The notes: a model not told the origin generated them from the sequence alone. 64,000 nucleotides of DNA from Lepidonotus clava (GCA_936440205.1 OW387134.1:21554908-21618907); one strand, 5' to 3'; positions 1 to 17,000 are shown, numbered from the stretch's first letter. Numbers and translations are program-made.

Positions 1-3000
1 TCGAGGATATTAATATCAAACACAAAGTCATCAAAGAAGTAGAAGCGGTAAGAATAACTTTCCCTGGAACTTTTTGGAATATAGAAAATCTATCCTAGTC
101 ATATACTTACACAGTGACTCTTTTTCATCAATGTAGTTTTAACTTAAAAAGAGAGTAAACCACGGTCGTTAACTACTTTTTACAGCATTCGACAACCCTA
201 TGAATATTCGTGCATACTTTGAAGTTTGCCTCATTTACAGATTCCATACCTGTTACGCTGTTGTGTAAAATAGCATAAGAATAAGACCTGGCGTTAACCG
301 CGTACAAGATGCTTTGCTTTTCCCGTTAGATAAATATGTAAAGAGCAATTACGTATCCATGTTAGAATTCTGCATTGGTACCCTTGCTTCATACCGTTAA
401 CTGGTACGTTTGAGTATATCGGCAAATTAGGTGATGCAGCCCCCTGTCCTATGGGCAGTTCACCTGCTAGACAGTTCAGTTTGATTGAGAAATAACATAT
501 ATATCTCATTTATTATGCTTTATATTTGGAAAACATATTCTTAAGGAATCTATTTTAGATGCCTTTGTTCAGGTCTGAAATCTATTAAATGTAATGTCGA
601 AAATAATTATCTTAAATAGATCCTTTTCAGACTAGGTCATAATGTTGACAGTTCAATTTCATCTCTAGTCTGTAAAGAGTATTAGATTTAAATAAACACA
701 CACACGTGTATAAAGAAGCATGATAATCAAAGTTGATATCAAATCATAATATTACTTAATGAGATACTATGTTGGTAAAAATAGGTCCGACTCAATCCAT
801 TTCCAACAAAAGTCAAGATAACATAATTATTGTTACTGTGAACTGAAAATTGTTTTCACAGTAGAGCCTAAAAACATGAAGCGCATGAAGATAACTTCAT
901 AATAATACTGCAGCTAGCTATTTATTGTGAAATTAGAATACTTCTTTTGCGGAAGACATTAATTCGCGAGATTCTAATTTCCGCAATCTAAGCGAAAATG
1001 TGTACAACGCCTAATAAAGTACGTTTACAGTAACAATGCTGCGCTATTTTGGAAGTTTCTTCAACCCCAGCTGTAAATAGTCAAGAGAAGAAACCTGCTT
1101 GGTAAGTAAAGTAAAGCTACCTTGAAATAGTGCTTAAAGGCCCGGATGCTTTATACTGTAAAATATTCGTCCAATCTATTGATGTGTCATATATCTTTTA
1201 TGGTAGTAGGGTTCATAATGTAAAACTAGTCTTATGATAGAAGTAAAATAGATACATAGTGGATAAGGACATCCTACGGAATAATGGAGTGTGGTTGACC
1301 ATCCACATTTACCAGAAATCGCGATTGGACCTTTTCTAGATGTGAGCTACCAATGAATTATCAGTTTACATATCATGAAAGACTATGTCAAGGTCCTTGC
1401 AATATCATTGGATATTGTTGTTTGAATAAGTTCAGAAGGAAAAATACTGAATACTTCTATTTTGCCCCTTAGACTTTTCGTTATTGTACAGTTGTTATAA
1501 TTTGGTTTCTCGCCCAGTCGTTTCCCCTTTTTTCTGTTACAATTTATTACAAATCCAACCGTCTTACCGATACAGTAGCTATATAATGTGAGTGAATGAT
1601 TTCAATCTTCGTTATTCATGTCAAAAAGCAGAAGAAAAAATCTCAGATTTCTATCTAGGTGGTTCCAGAGCATTGTGTCATAGCTTCCAACACATCAGCT
1701 ATACCAATCCAAAAAATTGCTGAGGCGAGCAAGAATCCAGAAAAGGTAAATTGTTATTAAGAAATTTCTATTTATCAGGCAATCCAAGAGATGTGAAACA
1801 TTTAGGAAAAGTATGAAGAGAGTTTCCATGTATAATATTTAAGAATATAAGCGACAGTAATAAATACCTAACTATCATAAAATATAATCAATATTAAAAA
1901 AACACACATTATCTTACAGGTAATGGGCAGTCATTACTTTCTCGTGTGGAAACTGGACAATACGAACAAAATTTCCCTCTGAACAATTTTTCAAATATGA
2001 ACAATAGAAATAGATACCGAACTATCATATTAAGATATTAGCAATATCTGAAAATTCAAATTTTAATGTTCTATTCATCCTATAGGTAATAGGAATCCAT
2101 TACTTCTCTCCTGTGGAAAAGATGGACCTTGTGGAAGTCATTACCACAGAAAAAACAAGTAAAGATACCATAGGTAAGTGGATCAATTGTACTTATGTTT
2201 ATGTAGGGGGGTTCATGGCAATTTCCAGTTAGAACCCTGAAGGGTTGGCCGGAGGTTAAACTACCCAAACAACCAAATCAGTTATACAGTTACCACTCAA
2301 TGAGTCAGCTGCAGCAGTTGACATTATTATGGCCAAGTCCATTTTCGCCTTGGTTTGAGGCCCTTATTTACCCTATCCAGGCGTATTATGCTTGGTCTGC
2401 CCTGTCAACATATATATCGTGTGTGTGTGCACTTGGAAGCTAGTCTGTAAAGGAAATGATAAAGACAAATTTACAATAGTATGCTTTTGTGAGATATGTT
2501 CCCTTCTCTTGTAGATAACATATTGCTAAAATGCCGAAAATTTATAGAGTAATGGCCAAAATATGAAGTTTTGTTTGTATGAACATTAGTGGAAAGGAGG
2601 CCCAGAAATCTAGGGTCCAGTCGAGCCCCTAGTAAATAAAGCATTGGGCATATTGTGTTTCTGTTCTTTCATTTTCTGTATTGTATTTTCTTCTGGCAGC
2701 CACGTCTGTAGACTTTTGTCTACGTCAGGGAAAAACTGTCATTGTGGTGAATGACTCGCCCGGATTTTACACTTCAAGATGTATATCATCCTACATGTCC
2801 CAAGGAGGCCATCTCATGATGGTACGTTACACATGTCATATTCATAACAACGTTGAACGATTTTTTATTTAAGTTTACCAGATTATTAAGTTTAGGCAAA
2901 TGATAATTTAGGAACTGTTAAACATTGAAATGAAACACTTTTTTTGGTGAATAAACAAAAGGCCTTTATGTGAAAATATATATTATTATTTAATTATTCG

Positions 3001-6000
3001 TGTACTTATCAGCTTATGTTTTCCTTTACTTTTATTTCGTAGTTGGGCGTCGGTCCTGAGAGATTGGCACAAGTCTGTAAGAAAGCTGGTTTCCCAGTTG
3101 ATGTGATTTCACTCTATGATGAGGTGGGATTGGATGTTGCGCTTCATGTCGTTTCATACCTGACAGATACGTTTGGAGAACGCCTTGGCAGTAAAGAAGG
3201 CGTTGCTATACTAAAAGAAACTCTTGCAGAAAATATGATGGGTAAGATTGAATTAAAAAGTTCACTTTGTTATTTTGGTGTTATTTTTCGCCATTGGAAA
3301 CCAAAGCGATCAAAGGAGTATGAAAGCAAATCAAAGCGTATCAGGCGGAATTCTCTAAAGGACGGCAATCGGACTTGGGCGTAAGACGACAAGCAATAAA
3401 CTAGAATGAGTGACATTTTGCAGTCTCGCCGAGAACATTCAGAAATTTAGCATAAAGCTGGTGCCTCCTTACCTGCCATACAACTTTCTATATATTTCTA
3501 TGATTGCGGGAACCAGCTACCCATGTCTTATTTACCGATACATCCGGTAAACAGGTCGTGGCGCGACCCGCCATTGGCAAAATGCGACTGCATAACCTGG
3601 CAAAACCTCCGAAAACCCGCCGTCCCGCTCGTCACGTGACAGCTGATGGCCCTACTCATCTCAGAAAACATATAGAATCCGATAGAATTGATCGTTTTCC
3701 TGTCTGATATGAAGCCTACATAATGTTTGAGGTGCTATAACACCATAACTTTATCATTTATATCAATATTTGAGCAAATAAGACCAGAATTCCGATCGTC
3801 TCCCGACGCCGTGTTAACCGGGTCAAGTTACGCCCACCAGCCTCGTTTTCGATCCGAGAAGAAGGTATCTGGGTCAATCTCTGAATATTCATCACATTTG
3901 CAGGCCTATTTCACCATGAAAACGGTCGTTCTTTCTGCCAAAATATATATACAGGGGTAGATTTGGATACATAGATGAACAAGTCAAAGTCCAGGAGGAC
4001 ATATTTTGCGAAATAAAGCGTCTAAACGCGTAAATGCATCGCGCTATTTTTTGGGGGTAATCCTTCGGCCTCCGCCCGGCCGCCTCACATTCTGTCAGAC
4101 CGCCGGGCGCAGTCGTCCCGAGCGGACCGTTGCGGGGAAGGCTCTCTCTTTCTAGCCTGGATTAACGCGGTATCTGATGCTTTCAATATATATATTTCGG
4201 ATGAATGGACACCCTTAAACGCATACAACGCATTGACAATTCATGCGTGAATCATGCGTTCGTATCGAAGGGAAAACATTGGATCGGTCGGACACGTGGA
4301 GGCACTGTCACTGCTGTCAGACCACTGGGGACAGGCAGACGGCTGGGAGCAGTCGTCCCAGCCGGTCGGTTGTTACCGGGGGCTGCGCCTTCTCCGCCTG
4401 GATTACGCCGGTATCTGATGCTTTCAATATATATATTTTGGATGAATGGACACCCTTAAACGCATACAACGCATTGACAATTCATGCGTGAATCATGCGT
4501 TCGTATCGAAGGGAAAACATTGGATCGGTCGGACACGAGGAAGGCTTGACACTGTCAGACCCATCATGGCGTCATCCTGGCCGGGTTTTCTCCCCTCACG
4601 CCTGCACCGATACATTGAACTCAGGAAACCAGGATGACATATGGACTAAATATCTTATTGTGATCGATTCTGGATGATATACCCATTCGGAAGCATTCAT
4701 TACTTAGGCTGTACAGGTAGGTTAATATCTATTTCCAGCATTTGAAATGATACCGTTGAAATCTAGGCCTAAACTCGGCTAGAGGCCTAACGCGGATTGG
4801 TCTGACACTGGCAATCTGAAAAATAATTATTTAGACCTTATTAGGCCTATCAAAATGAAATTCATGTATATATCTATGTTCTCATATATGTGAGGGTCCT
4901 AAATATCAAATGGTCTGATTATTTTAGGCCTGGATACGTTTGCAAGAATATTTTACAGATGGTTACAGTCTTAGGCCTAGATGCTGACAGCTGGATGTCA
5001 AAGCAACTCGGGCATTTGGTCGGACACTGGCAATTTGAAAAATAATTATTTAGACCTTATTAGGCCTATCAAAATGAAATCCATGCATATATCTATGTTG
5101 TCCTATATCTCAGGGTCCTATATATCATTATAGTTTGATCATTTTAGGCCTGAAAACGCTTGCAATAATATTTTACAGATGGTATGAAAAAATGACTGGA
5201 CTCAAGACTCAGATAGGCTAGGCCTAAGCCCCCTCCGACACTGTCAATGTATTATGGAGGCTCCGAAAGCAATTATTTATGATCCAAAGATTAAAAGATT
5301 TGAGAAATTGTCACTATAGTGTCACTTTTCCCTACCTACCATCAAAATATTAAATCTGAGTTCTAATATGTCTAGGCCTAAGTCACTGTCAGTGTCATTC
5401 CCATTCAGTGTTAAAACATAGGCGTCACACTGTCAATAAGTTTTCTGGTGCTGTCAGGGTCAGTGTCTGACACACATTCAAAGATGAAATGATTTGAGAA
5501 ATTGTCACTATAGTGTCATTTTTTCTGACCTACTATCAAAATATTTTATTGATTAATATCTCTGCTTAGCATCCTACGTTAATTCCAATCGGGCGAAATT
5601 CTCATTTCATCAAATGATCAATCCTTTCAATCCCCTCAATCGGCCAACTTGTGTAGATCTCTGCTTAAACTTTGAATTTGCACAATAATTACTGCAGGAG
5701 ATGATTTAACAGTAGATTCTTTTTTTAGGCTGTCACATAGAGAAAAGTCATAAGCTGACGAGATCTGTTCCGTTTTCTCTCTCTTTTTTTAATAGTTTAC
5801 TTAAATAATCATTTGAAAGTTCAAACATATAGAGTATATGGGCAGATCTGTGAAAATATAGGGAAAACTCTAAATACAGGAAAATAGATGGAATATAGTG
5901 CCAGTGGCAGTGGCAGTCCAGTCAAACTGCATGTAAAATTGTCAGTGATTAAGTAACGGTGCATTATTTCTTTTTCAGGTCGCAAAGTTGGAAAAGGATT

Positions 6001-7748
6001 TTATTTGTATGAAAATGGGAAGAAAGCAGGCCACAACCCTAGAGCGCAGGAAATAATAAAGAAATATCAGATCGCGCCGCAGATAGAGTAAGTTTCTTTG
6101 ATACCCTGTGCTATGTGAAAGTCTCAAGCCCCGGCTACACTGACCAACTGATGCAATAGAGTCTAGTAAGCCATGCATTTAAAAGTTTGAAGTTGTGCAT
6201 GGATGGTCAAGGGAAAAACTATTCACTTGTGATTTTGAAATACAACAGTAAAATGAGACAATTATTAATATTATGTAGATATAAAGCTATGACCTTTATA
6301 TAACTAAGTCAGGTCGGATCAGACCCCTTGCTGTTCTTGGGGTGGACCCCAGAGTCGGGGCACTACTCTAGTCAAGGGAGTCTTTTGTGTGACAGCATGT
6401 TATGAGTGCTTTACATCCGAAATTTGCTTTTTGGTGGTTGGTTTTAAGTAGTAGAGTCTTGACAATTATCCATGGTTACACAAGGAACCCTTTGGAGTTG
6501 TTGATGGTTTAGGTGAACATCTCATGGTTATCCTGGAAGAAACCAGTATCTTCCAACACAGAGAACACTTATGCTCTGGAGCTGCTCTTCACATAGCCTC
6601 CTAAGCTTGACGGGTTTTCATTTCATTATGTGGGGGGAAAAACCCAGAAGGGTTGGCCGGACGTTAAATTACTCGAACAATCAAGATACTTATTTATTTT
6701 TCAAAATTTCAGAATTCACTCTAGATGTGCTACTACATTGTAAAATATAGTAGAGACTGTACATATTTAAATGTTTTCTGGTACTCTAAATTTAGTGTCT
6801 AAATTTCATAATGATTTTAATCTAGTTCAATTTATTGTCAGGGCATATTTAGGTAAATCCTTCATATTCATGTAAGTCAGTAGACCCTCGATATTTATCA
6901 ACATGTTTTCATATTGCAGAATGACAGATGAAGTTATCAAGAATCATCTGATTATGAAGTTTGTCGACGAAGCTGCTCGGTGCCTTGAAGAAGGTGTCAT
7001 CTCTTCACCGGTAAAGACTAAATATCTATTTCTACTCAAGACTCCTGCTACATGCATTTTTCAGCAATCATAGACGTATTTCTCTTTTCATGTATAAGTT
7101 CTCCAAAATAGAAAATCATCAACTGTATCGAAATGACAAGTTTAAGATCAAAGCTGAGCCCTCTTAGAAATCTCAACTGGCAGGAGTGCCCACTTAAAGA
7201 TAGATTTTCAGGTAACAATTTGATTGATTTATTTATGTAACTGTAAAATATCATAATAAAGCATCATTAAAGAAAAAAAGACTAGAGATCTTCCATTGGC
7301 AGACTGAAGGAAAACAACCTCCACTGTTGGGAGAAGTCATTTCCTGTAAGTCATTACCGTGTTTTCAATGTTGTAAAGTAATGAATTTTCTTTTTCACAA
7401 TAGGTTGACGGCGATGTGGGTTTGGTCTTCGGCACTGGATTTCCGCCCCACCTTGGAGGTATGTTCGTGCACTTATTTCACATCATGACAGGTAACATAA
7501 GTAGTAAATGAATATTACAATGACAGATACGAACATGTTGGAAGAACATTTACTTCGAATGTGAAATCTATTATACTCTTTTCCTCACATTTCTGCCAGG
7601 TCCATTCCGTTATCTTGACCATGTTGGAGCTGCAAAGGTCGTGGCGTGTCTGCAGGAAATGGAGGCTCTTTATGGTGAAATGTTTACACCATGCCAGCTG
7701 CTGGTTGATATGGCCAAGGACCCCAGCAAGAAATTCCACAAACGTTGA
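1..7748 (+). CDS. HADHA: Trifunctional enzyme alpha subunit (HADHA), shared exon end plus C-terminal cassette A (partial gene)
   Basis: Mitochondrial long-chain enoyl-CoA hydratase / 3-hydroxyacyl-CoA dehydrogenase of beta-oxidation; only the dehydrogenase half is in the window. Exons by GT-AG and phase: 1-47 (end of the NAD-binding part, ...KEVEA, phase 0), 1659-1745, 2086-2173, 2700-2821, 3043-3241, 5979-6087, 6920-7010, 7404-7458, 7600-7748 (TGA). All frames join without a stop. Visible motifs: EHC.IASNTSA, HYFSPV with the catalytic His, [12 protein letters not shown]....[21 protein letters not shown], and a C-terminal [17 protein letters not shown] block. Compared with vertebrate HADHA and cassette B it is divergent: exon 2700-2821 ends in an unrelated-looking stretch, DGPGFY reads DSPGFY, and GFPVG reads GFPVD. 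The hydratase half lies before base 1. It may be an alternative 3' end of the same gene as cassette B rather than a separate gene. Confidence 0.88.
1850..2110 (+). pseudogene. Tandem-duplicated intron/exon piece with a decayed pseudo-exon in cassette A
   Basis: The bases around 1920-1960 (acceptor-like ACAG, then codons for VMGSHYF) copy the start of the true exon at 2086 ([14 protein letters not shown]). They go out of frame after HYF and have no matching donor. The preceding intron text (ATACCTAACTATCATA near 1864, ATACCGAACTATCATA near 2014) is also duplicated, at a period of about 150-165 bp. This is seen directly. The likely cause is a small tandem duplication that left a dead exon copy. 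Confidence 0.7.
2198..2290 (+). repeat. Short dispersed repeat, copy 1
   Basis: Shares GAAGGGTTGGCCGGA and the following GTTAAA..AC...AACAA tail with 6610-6700 in another intron of the same cassette. Looks like the 3' part of a short interspersed repeat. Family not identified. Confidence 0.4.
4070..4640 (+). repeat. Tandem repeat, about 241-bp unit, 2-3 diverged copies
   Basis: The block GATGAATGGACACCCTTAAA with its flanks recurs at a period of 241 bp (4200 and 4441), followed by the same CATTGACAATTCATGCGTGA and GGATCGGTCGGACACG text. A diverged GC-rich head (GCAGTCGTCCC) precedes each copy. Lies in the 2.7 kb intron 3242-5978 of cassette A. The short reading frames here are repeats of one another and not supported as genes. 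Confidence 0.8.
4795..5205 (+). repeat. Tandem repeat, about 219-bp unit, two copies
   Basis: AAATAATTATTTAGACCTTA starts at 4821 and again at 5040, with the flanking CACTGGCAAT, ATTAGGCCTATCAAAATGAA and ATATTTTACAGATGGT blocks repeated in the same order. Same intron as the 241-bp repeat, a different sequence. Confidence 0.8.
5275..5550 (+). repeat. Direct repeat, 193-bp period, two copies
   Basis: GATTTGAGAAATTGTCACTA, then TAGTGTCA and a pyrimidine run plus CTA.CATCAAAATATT-like text, occur at 5298 and 5491. Third distinct repeat in the same intron. Confidence 0.7.
6610..6700 (+). repeat. Short dispersed repeat, copy 2
   Basis: Same orientation and core (AGAAGGGTTGGCCGGACGTT) as 2198-2290. 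Intronic, non-coding. Confidence 0.4.
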
Positions 7749-9221
7749 GCAACATTTGGAAACTCAGAACTGAACAAACTGCTACATGTATATCAAATGA
7801 GAGTGCTTGATGCCTATGAAATATGATTAATATTTATTACAACAAAATCTAGACAACCTTTAATTGTTTATCATAATCGAGGGACCTTTCATAAAGGATG
7901 TCGCCATGATTCAGGGTGCCCACTCAGGTATTGAAAGGTCTTACTTTGGTTTTGCCAATTATAAGACTTATCAGAAAGGTCTTATTTTAGGCCCAGAGGT
8001 TTGATAACGGTTTTATTTTAGATCATTCTGAAATTATATCAAGATTTATCTTTTGTTTCTGTCATTGTTATTTTTACTTTTGTCGGTTCAATGTATAAAA
8101 GTCTTTTTAATGACTTCTTAAATTCTCTAAAGTCAAATTATATATGGGTCGTCCCCACAAAAGAAACCTCAAAAACATCAAGAAACAAGGTGGGAGCTAA
8201 TCCTCTACCATTCGTTGATGAAGCCATTGGTCACTGATGACTTAGTGTGAGGAGCCGTGCAATTCGGCTGATTGTGCTGTGGCCGTATTTAAGTAGTAGC
8301 TGTAACGAGATGATGTGGTTTGTCAGCCGAACGTCCTTGCAGTTGTAATTCTCGTTTTCAGCCCGACACATTTTCTGGGGTGTCTGAAACATGCCCATCT
8401 GTAATTTAAAGTCATAATATTTTCAGATTGAATAATGTGTCGTTTCCTCTGCATCGCCACTTTCGATATATATATCATCTAAAAGTCTATCCAACCTTCA
8501 TAACCAAATTCATACTAAAGCGTGGAAGTTTGGAAACTTAAATTTGAAATGTAGTCCCCAAACACATTTTGACTCAGTTGTCGGGCTTCTGAAGGGAAGT
8601 TAAGATGAAGGAAGTGGGGACAATGTTATCTCTCCTGGGGTGACCCTTAAACTACAGGTTTTCAGCTATTTTTTCCACTGACATATCTTTTTTAAGATGT
8701 GGTATGAATGTAAGGATGATGCTGTATGAAGGCCTTCTCAGCAATGTTTCAGATATAACTTAAGTTTTTGCTTTGTACTACGACAAGGAGAAAAGTCAGA
8801 TTGTTCTTCCCAATATTATGCTTTATGTTGAACAACGATCATGTATCTGTGTGTCAATATTTTTTGCCATATAAATATGGTTGATTCAGAGCATACAGAA
8901 GAAAATGTAGGATGTGTATTGCAATAAAATTTGAAACCACCTGGTATGTGACTTGTTTTTCTTTTAAATCTAGGAAAGGTGGAAATGAAGAGGTAAGTTT
9001 CAGAATGTACCATAACGCAGATCATGTTTGGACTGGGGTTAGCATATAGCAACGATATGGTCATCTGTAATTCCTTAGGTTCTATTGCAAAAGAAAACAA
9101 AGAACTTCAGGGTCTGCGCTGCATTCTTTTGGTGTAACAGAGAAATAGTTTGATTTTTCTTTCGTATTTGGGACATTGGTGAGTTAATTATTCATTTGAA
9201 TCTTATGTTCTCATCCTATAG
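7749..9221 (+). other. 3' UTR of cassette A and spacer before cassette B
   Basis: No exon resembling HADHA is visible in either strand of this stretch, and no other gene. The first 1.2 kb is the probable 3' untranslated region, ending near the signal at 8923. Confidence 0.5.
8923..8928 (+). terminator. Candidate poly(A) signal for cassette A
   Basis: AATAAA about 1.17 kb after the A stop codon, followed by a GT-bearing stretch (GGTATGTGACTTG). Its presence suggests transcripts can end before cassette B. Confidence 0.4.
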
Positions 9222-12654
<3,433 letters not shown>

Positions 12655-15600
12655 TGCTAAGTGCCATACAGTTAAAGAGTCGTGAGACTGCCGTATGTAC
12701 ATAAACAGGGCCCACGATCAGAAGTATATCCTATTTTTTGGGTAACAGAAAACTTGTATCTGAAGTCAAAAGATGAACCTCAAAACTCGAAGAGATTATA
12801 ATAGGTTTTGTATGATACTGTAGATTGTATTACAGGATGTATGAAGTATAGTTGTGGGCGTTTTCCCGTTTCTTTACAAAGTAAAAGAACACGTTTCAGG
12901 GCCGTAAACCCAGAATTGAATGCATGGTTCAGGATTATTTCGTGCTTACTTCGTGAAACCGTGAATATGGAAGGACATATATGTTGAGACTTGAAATGCT
13001 ACAAAGTTAGCTCTTGCTTGTGTTTTAAATCTAGTTTAAATATTTGTCTTTCTCATTGCTTGCGATGAGGTATTTGGAACGTTTTTCTTTTCAAATATGT
13101 TCCGCAATGATAAGAGGCGATAGCAAACGTGTTGGTTTCTCTTCTGTTATATTCTTTATGCCTTGAAATATATTTCACCAAATTGTATTGAACTATACTT
13201 TATTTATTTAAAGCAATCATTCCTAATATTGTAAAGTTTGTTAGAAATTTATAATAAATCTATCTAGAAGAAAAGTGTGTCCATTTAATTCATGTATTCG
13301 CCCGTGATCGTTTCTTAGACAAATCGACAAACTAATTTCATTTTCTTTTCGGGAAGGAGAAAAACGTGTATTTTTTCAGTAAAATCTCGTTGCCCACACT
13401 ATAGAGGTCGTATTTATATTTTAGGATCGGTAAGAGATCAAATGATATAGGACAATCGTCATTAGAACGTACAATACTGAATACTTTTCGATTTTCGTTT
13501 TTTTTCTTCTTCATTTAGCGGAATTGCTTAGGTAAGGCCTGGGCATTGAAGTTTGAAACAAACGTGCATTCAATTTAAGTGATTTGTTTTTTTAATTCTT
13601 TTCAAATGCTGAAAACCTTGTGTCCAGAACTGAACACTAATTAACGAAATGAAAGTTTGAAAGAAGGCTTCGGAAAAAAAGAGATTATTCAAACTACTGC
13701 TGGGAATATGTGCATGAACTGTACGCAAATATGCAGCACCTGATCCTGCATACATAAAATATGAAAACATCACATATTCAATGATAATTATAAGAACATT
13801 TATACGATTCATTATTTTACAAAAAACGATTCAGATCACACGGCTTCTAACGTTGCAGCCTTGATTTTCATAGAACGTCTTAGTGATTAGAATAAATATG
13901 GCACCGGCACAAATTTTTTCTACATTAAAACTTTTACATCAAACAAAAGTGACATTTTGTAGAGTCAAAAAAATAAATGAAAAACTTGGCCAGCTGTAAA
14001 AAGAAATTAACACTTCATAACAGAGATGGAGCTTTTCAGATTTTAGTCTGATTTTAGATCCTTTTTTTTTTTGTATTATTATTATTATCATTATTATTAT
14101 TTAATTCACTTCTGATGAGAGATGAGAACTGGTTATGCCAAGGTGAGCCAGGCATATAGCATTTCTTTTTAAATTCAGGCATGCTAGTTATTGAAAGTAA
14201 TTTGTGCGGAAATAGAAAAATCAATGAGAAACTTATATGAACCATATTTTTATAAGGGACATATTATTTAAGGCAGTGTTGACCAATATTATAATAAAGC
14301 CCTCAATGGTATCGACAATCATTTTTTTTAAATTGCTTTATTTTTCCGGTGGAAAATTCATTGCAGCCCAATTCGACCCCCGTCCCCTACAGAAAAAGGT
14401 TCCCTCCTCGAATTTTGACTGAGCACATAGATCACCTGAGTATCTGCAAAATGTACAGAATTCCAAATTTGTGTTGACTGGTAACCCTGCCAAATAGATT
14501 GTGAACTACACCACTTTTGGCTTTTATGAAATTCGCTAGGTCTCGTTACGTGATACCAGTTAGCTGTATATATGCTAAGTTATACCACTAGGGGGCGACG
14601 GTGCAGCTGCCCAGGCCCTCCATTGAGACTATAAACTCACGGTGTCGCATTCATAGCCATAGGTCGGTTAATCCTCCTACAAATAATCCGATTCCCTCAC
14701 GGTAACATTAATAACTGGGTCGTCAGTATTTTTATTTTCGCTCACTTTTGAAGGCAATGAACTGGATAGAGACAAGAAGGGTCGGTGTAGTGTGAAACCT
14801 CGGCGCTTCCATAAGAAACTGAATTTTACCCAAATGGCACAGGGACTAAAGTAATTTGATAGGAATTGTATGCATACTATATTTGATATAATAATGATTA
14901 TTACTGAATATTTAATATTCTTTTTGAGGTATCATATAGCTATTTTATATTCTTTAGGAGTAATGCAATATATTGTTCCAGTAGGACCCCCTCTAGAGTG
15001 TTTTTCCCCAAATCAATGTAACATAAAAGGTTACCCAAATATTCCAGATCTAATAAGCGAAGAAAGGAAATAGTCATTCAAGAACAACATACAAGATCAG
15101 TCTTTTGCAATAAAACTATATTTACCCTTAGGGCATTTAAATACAATGTATGTCTGTGCTGTGATTACACTGACATGAATGTACATGAATTTCTGTAAAC
15201 GATATACCGTCCTCCAACGTACATCAGCACCTTTGTCTCGGACACTCGCATTGAGCCGTCTCAGACAAACTCAGAATCTCGGAACTCTTACACATCATCT
15301 TCCAAAACGTCTTTATATAGTTCAAAAACCACATAAAAATAAACGGTTTCATTCAATCCTCAATCCGGGTTAACTTCCTCACTCATTGTTTTCACTTACT
15401 CCATGATAAAAAATACATTAAAATAGGAATGTTACCACCATACTCAAGTCTCAGAATCCCACACGCCATCATCTACATTATCCTCATACAAATCGTCATC
15501 CAACACAACTAAAACATACTACAATGTACAACGAACCAAAGTATGACAAAATATGTACATGAGTTTAAATGCGACTCTTATATCAAAATATATAATTTGG

Positions 15601-17000
15601 TAGAGTAGAATACGAGTTAGAATGTCTAATTCGTGTAAGAAATGATTACATATGAAAGGAAATATGTACAAATCATAAAAGCAATGAATGAAAACTAAGA
15701 TTAAGAACAAAAGAATCTATGCTAAGTATACAGCTTATATGCAGGTAATACATTTTTCTGCTAAATAAACACTCCGCTTGTAACCAAAATGGTTAAACAT
15801 CTTATTGTGGACCTTTTTACACCATCACCACACTATTACCTGTTTTGGAAACGTTAAAGTCTTTTTCAATAAACAATCTCTGATACTGTACAGTACAACT
15901 TCCCTGATCCGAAATCGGAAGGGAAAACAATCAGTTTTTAAGGCACACGAGTGTGAGTTGGAAGCACTGGGCATCTGCGAGAATGGATGTGAATTTCAAA
16001 TAAACCATTGAAGTAACATGTGGTTAATGGAGAAAATAATGCTTTTTGATTTACATGTTAAACTATATTTTAACGTATGTTTTAAAATATGTATATAAAT
16101 AATATTATGAACACAGACTACACGCTACGTGGCATGCACATGCCTGCATGTGTACTGGGTATGTCAGATCGAATCAATCGAACTCACGGTAATTCTGCAA
16201 ACCTCACACTAAATGAGCATTATCCTCAACTCCGTTTTTGCTTAAGTGACATTTTATGTCGTACAGAGTAGATGGATCGCAGAAAAAACTTTCACTACTT
16301 CCTACCAACCTTACTCAAATAAATCTAACCTAAGTCGTCAAGACTTTGTTGCGACTGTTCAAACGTCTTCATATAATACATACAACTCTCTACGTGGGTT
16401 TACATGGTAATAATCTACGCGAATCTTACATTGGTAATACTTCTGTGTGAGAACAAATACAGCATGTTCAACGCTACACAACGTCTCATTATGGACATGC
16501 ATAGTTCAAGTATGCTAATTCGATCCTTTATGATAATCTGTACTCTGTACACTCTCTGAACACATCTGTCTACTCGCAACAAAACATGTGTGCAAATCAA
16601 TTTACAAGTGACAAAAAATATGAGGAAATTCCCTCCATATATGACTTTTGAGAATCTAAAATTAAAAGCATGTCGCGAACACGAAATGGGAGGCAATGAG
16701 CAAATTTTGTTGTATAGCTGCCGAATAAAGGTAACAAACTTGCCACGTTCGCGTCACTGCAGCTGGTGGAAAGTACACGAATTCTTAAATCTGACAAAAT
16801 GTGAACGCAAATAAACGAAAAGCAAACACTAGCACATGCGTGCTGGAAACTATCAAATTGCACTTTCGGAGGTATGTTTTTATGGGCGTTTTGTGCCTTT
16901 GTTTTTCATAAAAATCAATCATCACAAAGGTGCATACGTGGGGTGCAACTCTCTGTTTTTCCAATTACATGTAAATCTTTATCACAACTCTACTAGCTAT
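12655..17000. other. Intergenic, no gene seen
   Basis: The first 600 bp is cassette B 3' UTR. Beyond that only short AT-rich frames without family resemblance, a TTATTATTATT-type simple repeat at about 14076-14102, and homopolymer runs. No RNA gene recognised. Confidence 0.4.
13253..13258 (+). terminator. Candidate poly(A) signal for cassette B
   Basis: AATAAA about 600 bp after the cassette B stop, followed by a GTGTGTCC element about 20 bp on, the usual arrangement. Confidence 0.55.

Noticed and set aside
4205-4677. Two similar frames beginning [19 protein letters not shown]
   Set aside because: Copies of an intronic 241-bp tandem repeat, not genes.
8970-9000. Possible upstream exon of cassette B between CTAG and GTAAGT
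   Set aside because: Very short, and its translation does not match the HADHA KEVEA-type region.
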